A stretch of 5,462 nucleotides of DNA. Origin: SZUA-521 sp041738285 (GTDB lineage: Bacteria > Pseudomonadota > Gammaproteobacteria > Pseudomonadales > Azotimanducaceae). The position numbers were made by a program, and so were the translations under genes. Of the stretch, positions 1 through 4,901 are shown piece by piece. How positions within the stretch are numbered: position 1 is the stretch's first letter; every line of letters starts with the position of its first letter. The notes beneath the pieces were generated by a model. That model saw only the letters and a list, made by a program, of their open reading frames with translations. It was not told the origin of the DNA and searched no databases. Where the stretch lies: NCBI GenBank assembly GCA_041738285.1, contig JBGSQB010000164.1, forward strand, positions 1 through 5,462, read 5' to 3'.

Positions 1-313
1 TGCGTGGCTCGCCGGCGCTGGAGCCGCAGCGAAGGTCGCGGATGGAGGTGACATCGTAGCTGCCGGTGCGCAACTGCGACTGCGGGTACAAACCGTGCCG
101 CCCGGGCGACACACCGGTGAGCAGGCTGGGCCACACGGCGCCTTGCAATACCCGGCTCGGGGTGCTGAGGCTCACCAGCGGGCAGCGGTCGAGCAGCCCT
201 GCCAGGAACGGCAGTGCACCCTCGGCCGCCCAGCGCTTCACCAGCCGTAGGTCCATGGCGTCGATGCCGAGCACGACGGTTCGGGAGGCTTTGCTCAATG
301 GGAACACGAACAC
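1..313 (-). CDS. Alkaline phosphatase superfamily protein (phosphodiesterase/nucleotide pyrophosphatase-like), N-terminal part
   Basis: The gene reads leftward and is cut by the window edge; 104 codons are visible. The N-terminus is a typical alkaline-phosphatase-superfamily entry: a beta strand ending in VVLGIDAMD, where D18 sits at the usual metal-ligand Asp, then a helix and the block AVWPSLLTGVSPGRHGLY (residues 59-76), which matches the W-S-x-x-TG-x-x-PG-x-HG signature of type I phosphodiesterases. The catalytic nucleophile (Thr, Ser or Cys) normally lies ten residues before the Gly of the TG pair; here that position is Q57, so activity may be altered. No signal peptide is seen in front of the first strand, so a cytoplasmic location is likely. 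An in-frame TAG lies just upstream. Possible starts are GTG at 313, GTG at 307 or TTG at 298; none has a clear Shine-Dalgarno, so the start is uncertain. The substrate cannot be told. Confidence 0.8.
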   Translation of the reverse strand, partial: MFVFPLSKASRTVVLGIDAMDLRLVKRWAAEGALPFLAGLLDRCPLVSLSTPSRVLQGAVWPSLLTGVSPGRHGLYPQSQLRTGSYDVTSIRDLRCGSSAGEPR

Positions 314-458
314 CGTGAGGTGACACCGATTCTAGCGGGGTCGAGGCGCGCTGCGCGCTGCCTTACAAACTCCGTGCATCTGCGACCCGATCCACCCACA
401 ACCGCGGCGTGGCAATCGATTAGTGTGAGAAGCTGTTTGCACGCTAGAGCTGCTTCCC

Positions 459-1409
459 ATGACGCGCCAGACCATCCTCGTGACCGGGGGTGCAGGATTC
501 ATCGGTTCTCACCTGTGTGATCGACTGATCGCCGATGGGCACGATGTACTGTGCGTCGACAATTTCTTCACCGGCGGCAAGGACAACATTCGCCACCTGC
601 TGGGCAATCCCCGCTTCGAGTTGCTGCGGCACGATGTCACGTTTCCTCTGTATGTCGAAGTGGCAGCGATCTACAACCTCGCGTGCCCGGCATCGCCCGT
701 GCACTACCAGCACGATCCGGTGCAAACGACGAAGACCAGCGTGCACGGTGCCATCAACATGCTCGGTCTGGCGAAACGCACCCGCGCGCGGATTTTCCAG
801 GCGTCTACCAGCGAGGTGTACGGCGATCCGGAAGAGCATCCGCAGACCGAGGCATATTGGGGACGCGTTAATCCCATCGGTCAGCGCTCGTGTTACGACG
901 AGAGCAAACGCTGCGCCGAAACGTTGTTCTTCGACTATCACCGCCAACATCGGTTGCAGATCAAGGTGTCGCGGATCTTCAATACCTACGGTCCGCGCAT
1001 GCACGTGCAGGATGGACGCGTGATTTCCAATTTCGTGGTGCAGGCGCTACGCGGTGAACCGATTGAGATCTATGGCGACGGTTCGCAGACGCGATCGTTC
1101 TGCTACGTGGATGATCTGGTGGATGCGATCGTGCGCCTGATGAACACCGACGACACGGTGACGGGCCCCATGAACCTCGGCAATCCTGGTGAGTTCACGA
1201 TCCGCGCATTGGCGGAACGGGTCATCGCGTTGACCGGGTCGAAGTCGCGGCTCGAGTTCAAACCGCTGCCGGCGGATGACCCGCGCCAGCGGCAACCCGA
1301 CATCTCACTCGCCCAGCGAACCTTGGGCTGGACACCCACAGTGGCGCTGGACGAAGGACTCGGCAAGACGATCGACTACTTCGATCGACTGCTGGCGGGT
1401 CACGGCTGA
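459..1409 (+). CDS. uxs: UDP-glucuronate decarboxylase (UDP-xylose synthase), extended SDR family
   Basis: A 316-residue extended short-chain dehydrogenase, the usual length for bacterial UDP-xylose synthase. Family knowledge: it uses tightly bound NAD to oxidise and decarboxylate UDP-glucuronate, then reduces the intermediate to UDP-xylose in the cytoplasm. Visible features: Rossmann motif TGGAGFIG (residues 9-16; G10, G13, G16), acidic ribose-binding residue in VDNFFTG (D34), the UXS-typical NLACPASPVHYQ (73-84), the catalytic strand QASTSEVYGDP with S118 and E119, active-site Y146-x3-K150 in the RSCYDESKR block, and substrate-side motifs SRIFNTYGPRM (171-181) and GDGSQTRSFCYVDDL (206-220). 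These blocks separate it from UDP-glucose 4-epimerase and dTDP-glucose dehydratase. The ATG at 459 gives a complete N-terminus; the Shine-Dalgarno is weak. It lies divergent from the phosphodiesterase-like gene and 144 nt before the dioxygenase gene, a gap that makes cotranscription possible but unproven. UDP-xylose would serve extracellular polysaccharide or LPS glycosylation. Confidence 0.95.
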   Translation: MTRQTILVTGGAGFIGSHLCDRLIADGHDVLCVDNFFTGGKDNIRHLLGNPRFELLRHDVTFPLYVEVAAIYNLACPASPVHYQHDPVQTTKTSVHGAINMLGLAKRTRARIFQASTSEVYGDPEEHPQTEAYWGRVNPIGQRSCYDESKRCAETLFFDYHRQHRLQIKVSRIFNTYGPRMHVQDGRVISNFVVQALRGEPIEIYGDGSQTRSFCYVDDLVDAIVRLMNTDDTVTGPMNLGNPGEFTIRALAERVIALTGSKSRLEFKPLPADDPRQRQPDISLAQRTLGWTPTVALDEGLGKTIDYFDRLLAGHG

Positions 1410-1507
1410 AGAGCACCCTCGAACGCAACCGCTGATACGCAGTCGATCCCCCAAAATCACACACACGCTACATAGTTGGCGCGCACGCCTACAAATTCCG
1501 GCGATCA

Positions 1508-1525
1508 AGCAAGCCGGATCTTGCT
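1508..1525. repeat. Short dyad upstream of the dioxygenase gene
   Basis: AGCAAG and CTTGCT form a perfect 6-bp inverted repeat around a 6-nt spacer, ending 28 nt before the chosen ATG at 1554. It could be a small hairpin in the leader or an operator half-site pair. Arms this short arise by chance often. The rest of the 1410-1553 gap shows no convincing promoter or terminator. Confidence 0.25.
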
Positions 1526-1553
1526 ACGGTTGGATACGGATTGCGGGTGTCCT

Positions 1554-2387
1554 ATGCAGTGTGACTACGTCCGGCACTTTCACGAGCATGGCTATGCGGT
1601 GGTCAGGGGCGTGTTTCGACCTCACGAAGTCGACGAACTCGCCGCGTCCTTCGATCGGTTCTACGCGGCCGGACTCAGCCATGGCACAAGCTATCGCGAC
1701 CACAATCTGTTCTTCCGGCTGGCGCAGGATGTCGCGCTCGGCGCCGTCGTGCGCCTGGTGCAGTGGCCCTCCTACGTCGACGACGTGCTGGCGCGCTATC
1801 GCATCGACTCACGCATGCAGCGGATTCTCGCGCCGCTGATCGGCAACGATCTCAAGCAGATCATCAATCAGATGCACTGGAAGCCGCCGGGCGCGACCAG
1901 CGTCGAGTTCGGCTATCACCAGGACATCCGCTCGCGCCGGCCGCGCAGTGCGTACCGCACGCCGGAGCGTTCGTACGTGCAGACCGGGATCGCGATCGAT
2001 GCGCATCGTGTCGACAACGGTGCAATGACGGTTCTACCGGGCAGCCATCGGCTTGGCGAACTGCACCTCGGTGGGGATGGTCCGGTCATGGACCGTCCGC
2101 TCGACGACTCGGAGTTGCGCGCTGTCGGGCTGGATCCCGCGGCCAAGGTCGATCTTCTGCTCGAGCCCGGCGATCTCGCGCTGTGGCATCTGCATCTGGT
2201 ACACGGTTCGGGCGCCAACACTTCGCAGGACGATCGCCGCTTCCTGATCAACGGGTACGTCATCGCCGATGACTGTGACCGCGGCGAATGGGCATTTCGC
2301 AACGGCAGGCCGATGCCACTCGGCGAGCCTGTGCTGGTGCACTACGAAGAGCTGCACACGCGGCCGGGACCATACTACGTTCGTTGA
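1554..2387 (+). CDS. Phytanoyl-CoA dioxygenase (PhyH) family Fe(II)/2-oxoglutarate oxygenase
   Basis: A 277-residue protein of the PhyH family, non-heme iron oxygenases that hydroxylate a substrate while converting 2-oxoglutarate to succinate and CO2. The N-terminus HFHEHGYAVVRGVFRPHEVD (residues 8-27) is the usual family opening. The double-stranded beta-helix follows: iron ligands H122 and D124 in GYHQD, the DNGAMTVLPGSH loop (154-165), the PGDLALWHLHLVHGSGAN segment with distal iron ligand H217, and an Arg (R228 or R229) placed to bind the 2-oxoglutarate carboxylate. All catalytic residues are present, so it should be active. The frame stays open to a TTG at 1476, but the extra 26 residues have no family character, so the ATG at 1554 is preferred; neither has a strong ribosome site. 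The substrate is unknown: relatives act on lipids, amino acids and natural products. Its position after a UDP-xylose synthase is suggestive only. It converges with the BON-domain gene, with a 66-nt gap that shows no clear intrinsic terminator. Confidence 0.9.
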   Translation: MQCDYVRHFHEHGYAVVRGVFRPHEVDELAASFDRFYAAGLSHGTSYRDHNLFFRLAQDVALGAVVRLVQWPSYVDDVLARYRIDSRMQRILAPLIGNDLKQIINQMHWKPPGATSVEFGYHQDIRSRRPRSAYRTPERSYVQTGIAIDAHRVDNGAMTVLPGSHRLGELHLGGDGPVMDRPLDDSELRAVGLDPAAKVDLLLEPGDLALWHLHLVHGSGANTSQDDRRFLINGYVIADDCDRGEWAFRNGRPMPLGEPVLVHYEELHTRPGPYYVR

Positions 2388-2453
2388 GCCCGACCGCGGT
2401 GCGCTCGTCTTCCATGTCACTCGAGCACGTCGCCAAGCAATCGCGCGACCCGT

Positions 2454-3050
2454 CTACGACTGCGCGTCGTTCACGCCGCGCTCGACGCGCAGCTCGTTGA
2501 CGACGGATCGAACGCCGGACGTATTGCGCGCGAGCAATTCGGCAAGTGCCTTTTCCTCGCTGGACTCGACCGCACCGGAGAGTGTGACAACGTCCTGCTT
2601 GGTGCTCACTTCGATCTGAAGCGCGTCGGTGTTGTCGTTGGCGGCCAGTTTCGTCTTCACGACCGCCGTGGTGGTCGCATCGGTCACGATCTGCCGGAAC
2701 CCGCCGGTTGTCTCTGGCTGTCCAGGTGAGTCTGCCTTGGCCTTGACCTCGAGCTGATTGTCGACTTCGGCAACCCCGTCGATACCGCGCGCAACCTCCT
2801 GCGCCAGATCGCGATCGATGTCGCTCGACACGTGCCCGGTCAGGGTGACCTTGCCATCGACAACGTCGGTGCCAATCGTGAATGGATTGAGGTGCGGATT
2901 GAACAGATACGCCGTTTCCAGGCGCCCATCGATCCACGCATCACGAACGGGGCCTGTTCTCGTTGATTCATCAGCGTAGCCGGCTGCGCTGGCTAAACCC
3001 AGCGTGCCAACCATCAACGTGTTGAGTACCAGTCGTTTGTGGTTCGTCAT
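2454..3050 (-). CDS. Exported protein with two BON domains (OsmY-like)
   Basis: A 198-residue precursor. The first 26 or so residues are a Sec signal peptide: basic MTNHKR, a hydrophobic core LVLNTLMVGTLGLASAAG, then cleavage near GYA/DE. The mature part has two BON domains, roughly residues 37-103 and 125-190. Each shows the family pattern of an alpha helix, then VVDGKVTLTGHV or DVVTLSGAV, a second helix, and a closing strand with Gly-Val (GVAEVDNQLEV; GVRSVVNELRV). They are joined by a polar linker rich in Asp, Pro and Thr. BON domains bind phospholipid, and OsmY-like proteins act in the periplasm in envelope maintenance or chaperoning. Two ATGs lie six bases apart. The ribosome site AGAGG (3060-3064) is 9 nt from the ATG at 3050 but only 3 nt from the one at 3056, so 3050 is chosen. 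It is the last gene of the probable EF-hand/lipoprotein/BON operon. Confidence 0.88.
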   Translation of the reverse strand: MTNHKRLVLNTLMVGTLGLASAAGYADESTRTGPVRDAWIDGRLETAYLFNPHLNPFTIGTDVVDGKVTLTGHVSSDIDRDLAQEVARGIDGVAEVDNQLEVKAKADSPGQPETTGGFRQIVTDATTTAVVKTKLAANDNTDALQIEVSTKQDVVTLSGAVESSEEKALAELLARNTSGVRSVVNELRVERGVNDAQS

Positions 3051-3098
3051 CTTCATGTTCCTCTTGAGAGTGGCATCGGTCTCTCCCGATCGTCACAC

Positions 3099-3128
3099 CA
3101 CTTGCCAGGGAGGGGGGGGCGGCAGGTG
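3099..3128. repeat. Intercistronic hairpin with a G8 tract in its loop
   Basis: CACTTGCC (3099-3106) and GGCAGGTG (3121-3128) pair over 8 bp with one G.T wobble. The 14-nt loop is almost all G and includes eight consecutive G at 3112-3119. It lies between the lipoprotein stop and the BON start. In the sense (- strand) mRNA the loop is C-rich and the wobble becomes a C/A mismatch. There is no T tract, so it is not a standard intrinsic terminator. It could be a processing or partial attenuation element that sets the BON level, or chance. The homopolymer is also prone to slippage, although it lies outside any reading frame. Confidence 0.4.
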
Positions 3129-3143
3129 TCGCCAAACTGAGCG

Positions 3144-3368
3144 CTACTTGGGCTGCTCGCCTTCGGATGACTCAACCGGGGACGGCTGAGTCTGCAGCGG
3201 CGCCGCCACTGTTTCGGGGGGCGGCGCCATCGTCGGCACGTTCGTTGGTACGTCGATGCCAGTTGCGGCCTTTTGCGCAGCCGGCGCGTCCCGCGTATCG
3301 CAGGCGCCAACAGCGCACATCACTGCGAACGCGGGTACTGCGAGTAGTTGTCTGGTCTTCATCTTCAT
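3144..3368 (-). CDS. Small proline-rich lipoprotein
   Basis: A 74-residue precursor beginning MKMKTRQLLAVPAFAVMCAV. The signal peptide ends in the lipobox V-G-A-C with C23 as the lipidated residue, so the mature lipoprotein is only about 52 residues. The residue after Cys is Asp; in enterobacteria Asp at +2 keeps lipoproteins in the inner membrane, so that location is inferred here. The mature chain is low-complexity (Ala, Pro, Thr, Glu; TNVPTMAPPPETVAAP) and has no recognisable domain, so it may be a spacer or tether. The frame extends upstream to 3446, but GGGAG at 3376-3380 lies 7 nt from the ATG at 3368 and the lipoprotein signal begins there, which fixes the start. It sits between the EF-hand and BON genes on the same strand, with gaps of 110 and 93 nt. 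I do not recognise a named family. Confidence 0.78.
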   Translation of the reverse strand: MKMKTRQLLAVPAFAVMCAVGACDTRDAPAAQKAATGIDVPTNVPTMAPPPETVAAPLQTQPSPVESSEGEQPK

Positions 3369-3375
3369 TGGTGAT

Positions 3376-3380
3376 CTCCC
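3376..3380 (-). promoter_or_regulatory. Ribosome binding site of the lipoprotein gene
   Basis: GGGAG on the - strand lies 7 nt before the ATG at 3368. It decides for this start over the longer upstream reading frame. Confidence 0.65.
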
Positions 3381-3478
3381 ACGAAAGTTAGGAACTCGTG
3401 TGCCGACACAGGGCACTGGGAAGTGATCTGGAGCCGGACGCGCCACCGCGACGCATCCGGATTCGTCCGCGATGTAAC

Positions 3479-3796
3479 TCAGCCGGTGGCCTCGTCGTAC
3501 TCGGACTTGGTGACGTGTCCGTCACCGTTCACGTCAACGAAGGTGAACACCTCGGCGAGCCAGGTGTTCTTCGACTCATCGATCGAGATCGTGCCGTCGG
3601 CGTTTGCATCGATCTCCTCGAACACCGGGGCACCGTCATGCGGTATCGCCGCGCCGGGACTTTCTTGCACTGGTGCAGCGCCTTCGCTGACTTGTGCATA
3701 GCCTGCGCCCGTTTGCACAGAGTCTTCGTTTCCGTGCGCAACGCCTGAAAGCAGTGCGCCCAATGCAATCGCGAAGAAAGGGGTTTTCAGATTCAT
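3479..3796 (-). CDS. Exported EF-hand calcium-binding protein
   Basis: A 105-residue precursor with a Sec signal peptide (MNLKTPFFAIALGALLSGVA; cleavage near residue 20-22), an acidic, Ala/Gln-rich mature N-terminus of about 35 residues, and a C-terminal EF-hand pair. Loop 1 is DANADGTISIDE (63-74) and loop 2 is DVNGDGHVTKSE (88-99). Both have canonical ligands at positions 1, 3, 5, 9 and a Glu at position 12, so both should bind Ca. The two hands make up nearly all of the folded part, as in small periplasmic calmodulin-like proteins. The start at 3796 is supported by AAGGAG 6 nt upstream and by the signal peptide; the longer open frame to 4051 has no family character. It is the first gene of the probable operon with the lipoprotein and BON genes. 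A sigma-54 promoter lies about 50 nt upstream. A Ca sensor, buffer or Ca-stabilised envelope component is the likely role; the partner is unknown. Confidence 0.9.
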   Translation of the reverse strand: MNLKTPFFAIALGALLSGVAHGNEDSVQTGAGYAQVSEGAAPVQESPGAAIPHDGAPVFEEIDANADGTISIDESKNTWLAEVFTFVDVNGDGHVTKSEYDEATG

Positions 3797-3802
3797 GGTC
3801 AG

Positions 3803-3808
3803 CTCCTT
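3803..3808 (-). promoter_or_regulatory. Strong ribosome binding site of the EF-hand gene
   Basis: AAGGAG on the - strand, 6 nt before the ATG at 3796, fixes the start and excludes the longer frame that reaches 4051. Confidence 0.85.
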
Positions 3809-3857
3809 AGATGCTTGCTTTGACGAATTCGCGTCCGTGAACGCTTTCAGTTGAGGG

Positions 3858-3874
3858 AGCAATCGTCGTGCCAA
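3858..3874 (-). promoter_or_regulatory. Sigma-54 (RpoN) -24/-12 promoter of the EF-hand operon
   Basis: On the - strand the sequence reads TTGGCACG-ACGA-TTGCT, an essentially perfect match to the sigma-54 consensus TGGCACG-N4-TTGCW. The invariant GG (3872/3871) and GC (3860/3859) are separated by exactly 10 nt. The predicted transcription start is near 3847, giving a leader of about 50 nt up to the strong ribosome site and ATG at 3796. No sigma-70 promoter of comparable quality was found in this gap. Such promoters need an AAA+ enhancer-binding protein, and two candidate sites lie upstream. Confidence 0.87.
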
Positions 3875-3936
3875 CCGCGAATCGACCGCAGTGTGCGGCG
3901 TCCGCCGCCGTCGTCCGCGGCCGCGGTCGTGCTCGA

Positions 3937-3956
3937 GTGTCGCTGATCGGCAACAC
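3937..3956. promoter_or_regulatory. Candidate enhancer-binding-protein site A (dyad)
   Basis: GTGTCGCTGATCGGCAACAC is an imperfect palindrome (8 of 10 pairs match) and is identical at 17 of 20 positions to the dyad at 4029-4048. Its centre is about 100 bp upstream of the predicted sigma-54 start site, within the usual -80 to -200 range for activator binding. A further copy of the half-site, AGCGACAC, lies at 3962-3969. The protein that binds it is not known from the window. Confidence 0.6.
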
Positions 3957-3977
3957 GTACGAGCGACACGACTTCCA

Positions 3978-4808
3978 TCACACACCCGCAACCTGCGCAT
4001 ACAGCAGCTTTGTGCGTGGTCCCACCGGGTGTTGCCGATCGACAACACCACCCGAGCAATCCGCAGTCCAACGGGCGCGGCTGTGCTTTACAGCAGGGAC
4101 GAACAGATAGCCGCGACCGTGCACCGTGCGGATGATGCGCTGGCGTGTGCAGTCGTCGCGCAGTTTCTTGCGCAGCTGTCCGATCAATACGTCGATGTAT
4201 CGATCCGTTGGATCCCAGTCTCGGTTGCAGACACTGCGCGACAGAAACGTGCGCGTCAGCACGCGACCCGGGTTGTTCAACAGCACCAGCAGAAGCCGCA
4301 GCGGGTTGCGTTGAATCGGAATCGTCTCGCCTTCCGGCGCTGTCAGCTCGTGCCTGTCAATCATCAGGGTCCAACCCTGAAATTCGACATCGGGCCAGCC
4401 GCCACTGGCATGCGACGCGAGCGCGTTCGCCGGCATGTGCGCAGCGGCAGTCAACGAGCGTGCCGTGACGACACCAACCAATCGATCGCTTTCATCCACA
4501 ACGTACAGCCGGTCGGTCTGTGCGGCGGTCACGCGCTGCACGGATTCGCCAACGCTCGTACCAGCGGTGGCTCGCGCGGCGCTTCTCAATTGCGCATCGC
4601 TGACGCGTAGCTCAGCGACAACAAGACCGTCCACACACGCCCGCTGAAACAAGTGTCTGGCATCCAGCTGGCCGCGCAGCTCGCCGCCGGGTCCGCAGAC
4701 CGGCAACGCCGTGCAACCCAATCGCCACATCGTTCTTGCGGCATGCACGAGGCTGTCATCCATGCCACAGCTCTGCACTCCCGGATTCATGATCTGTTCA
4801 ATCTTCAC
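3978..4808 (-). CDS. CBS-domain pair fused to an OmpR/PhoB-type winged-helix DNA-binding domain
   Basis: A 276-residue protein. Residues 1-58 form a first CBS domain (KIEQIMNPGVQSC, CTALPVCGPGGELRGQLDARHLF) and about 60-120 a second (ESVQRVTAAQTDRLYVVD, RLVGVVTARSLT). CBS pairs usually bind adenine nucleotides or similar ligands. About 142-240 is a Trans_reg_C winged helix: NNPGRVLTRTFLSRSV, then the recognition-helix signature DRYIDVLIGQLRKKL and the wing IIRTVHGRGYLFVPA. There is no phospho-receiver domain, so the CBS pair appears to replace it as the input, making this a one-component cytoplasmic regulator. The usual LT-x-x-E-x-x-LL motif is altered to IQRNPLRLLL. A tail of about 36 residues follows the domain and lies over dyad B. 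The start is GTG at 4808 because AGGAG (4819-4823) precedes it and the CBS domain begins there; the frame stays open upstream to 4919. It is preceded by its own sigma-54 promoter and is divergent from the FHA gene. Confidence 0.87.
   Translation of the reverse strand: MKIEQIMNPGVQSCGMDDSLVHAARTMWRLGCTALPVCGPGGELRGQLDARHLFQRACVDGLVVAELRVSDAQLRSAARATAGTSVGESVQRVTAAQTDRLYVVDESDRLVGVVTARSLTAAAHMPANALASHASGGWPDVEFQGWTLMIDRHELTAPEGETIPIQRNPLRLLLVLLNNPGRVLTRTFLSRSVCNRDWDPTDRYIDVLIGQLRKKLRDDCTRQRIIRTVHGRGYLFVPAVKHSRARWTADCSGGVVDRQHPVGPRTKLLYAQVAGV
4028..4049. promoter_or_regulatory. Candidate enhancer-binding-protein site B (22-bp near-perfect dyad)
   Basis: The core GTGTTGCCGATCGACAACAC (4029-4048) plus one flanking G/C pair makes a 22-bp palindrome with a single mismatched pair (4035/4042). 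It is centred about 192 bp upstream of the EF-hand operon's predicted start site and 92 bp from dyad A. It lies inside the C-terminal tail codons of the CBS/winged-helix gene. Symmetry of this length together with a second related copy upstream of a sigma-54 promoter makes an activator site the best reading. Autoregulation by the CBS regulator is possible, but OmpR-type proteins usually prefer direct repeats. Confidence 0.65.
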
Positions 4809-4818
4809 GTCGGTAACT

Positions 4819-4823
4819 CTCCT
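4819..4823 (-). promoter_or_regulatory. Ribosome binding site of the CBS/winged-helix gene
   Basis: AGGAG on the - strand, 10 nt before the GTG at 4808. It supports this non-ATG start, which coincides with the first residues of the CBS domain. Confidence 0.65.
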
Positions 4824-4845
4824 GTGAATGGGCCGCGGGAGCGCA

Positions 4846-4862
4846 GGCAATTCGCGTGCCAG
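4846..4862 (-). promoter_or_regulatory. Sigma-54 promoter of the CBS/winged-helix gene
   Basis: On the - strand it reads CTGGCACG-CGAA-TTGCC. GG (4860/4859) and GC (4848/4847) are exactly 10 nt apart, and TGGCACG and TTGC are exact consensus. The predicted start is near 4835, giving a leader of about 27 nt that contains the ribosome site at 4819-4823. No copy of the dyads found upstream of the EF-hand operon was recognised at enhancer distance here. Confidence 0.85.
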
Positions 4863-4884
4863 CACTCTCCGCAAGCGCGCGCCG

Positions 4885-4901
4885 CTGGCGCGTGAATTGC
4901 A
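4885..4901 (+). promoter_or_regulatory. Sigma-54 promoter of the FHA gene
   Basis: On the + strand it reads CTGGCGCG-TGAA-TTGCA. GG (4887/4888) and GC (4899/4900) are exactly 10 nt apart. The only departure from TGGCACG-N4-TTGCW is A to G in the -24 block. The predicted start is near 4912, about 40 nt before the GTG at 4952. The -24 elements of this promoter and the leftward one are only about 28 bp apart, so two polymerases may not fit at once. Confidence 0.78.

Noticed and set aside
329..334. TAGAAT (- strand) as a -10 box for the phosphodiesterase-like gene
   Set aside because: No -35 element at 16-18 nt; a single hexamer is not enough.
410..424. Sigma-54-like TGGCA upstream of the UDP-glucuronate decarboxylase gene
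   Set aside because: The base pair 10 nt after GG is GT (TTAGT), not the required GC, so the -12 element fails.
444..1004. Long - strand open frame opposite the UDP-glucuronate decarboxylase gene
   Set aside because: Antisense shadow of a clearly coding, high-GC gene; Arg/His-rich translation without family features.
1530..1544. TTGGATAC then TTGC upstream of the dioxygenase gene as a sigma-54 promoter
   Set aside because: Spacing is GG-N9-GC; sigma-54 needs N10, and the -24 block also departs from TGGCA.
1476..1553. N-terminal extension of the dioxygenase from TTG at 1476
   Set aside because: The 26 extra residues have no PhyH character and there is no ribosome site; the family start matches ATG 1554.
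2388..2453. Bidirectional terminator between the convergent dioxygenase and BON genes
   Set aside because: Only a 4-bp GAGC/GCTC pairing around ACCGCGGT, with no T tract; not enough to call.
2260..2937. Long - strand open frame over the dioxygenase end and the BON gene
   Set aside because: Arg-rich out-of-frame shadow; the BON frame has the signal peptide and domain motifs.
3108..3122. G-quadruplex in the G-rich loop
   Set aside because: Only three possible GGG runs plus a GG; a stable three-tetrad fold is not supported.
3891..4610. 239-codon + strand open frame opposite the CBS/winged-helix gene
   Set aside because: Shadow frame; the - strand frame carries clear CBS and winged-helix motifs.
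4647..4661. TGGCATCCAGCTGGC as a further sigma-54 promoter
   Set aside because: GG-N10-GC spacing is met, but the -12 block is TGGC rather than TTGC, and it lies inside the CBS coding region facing away from any start.
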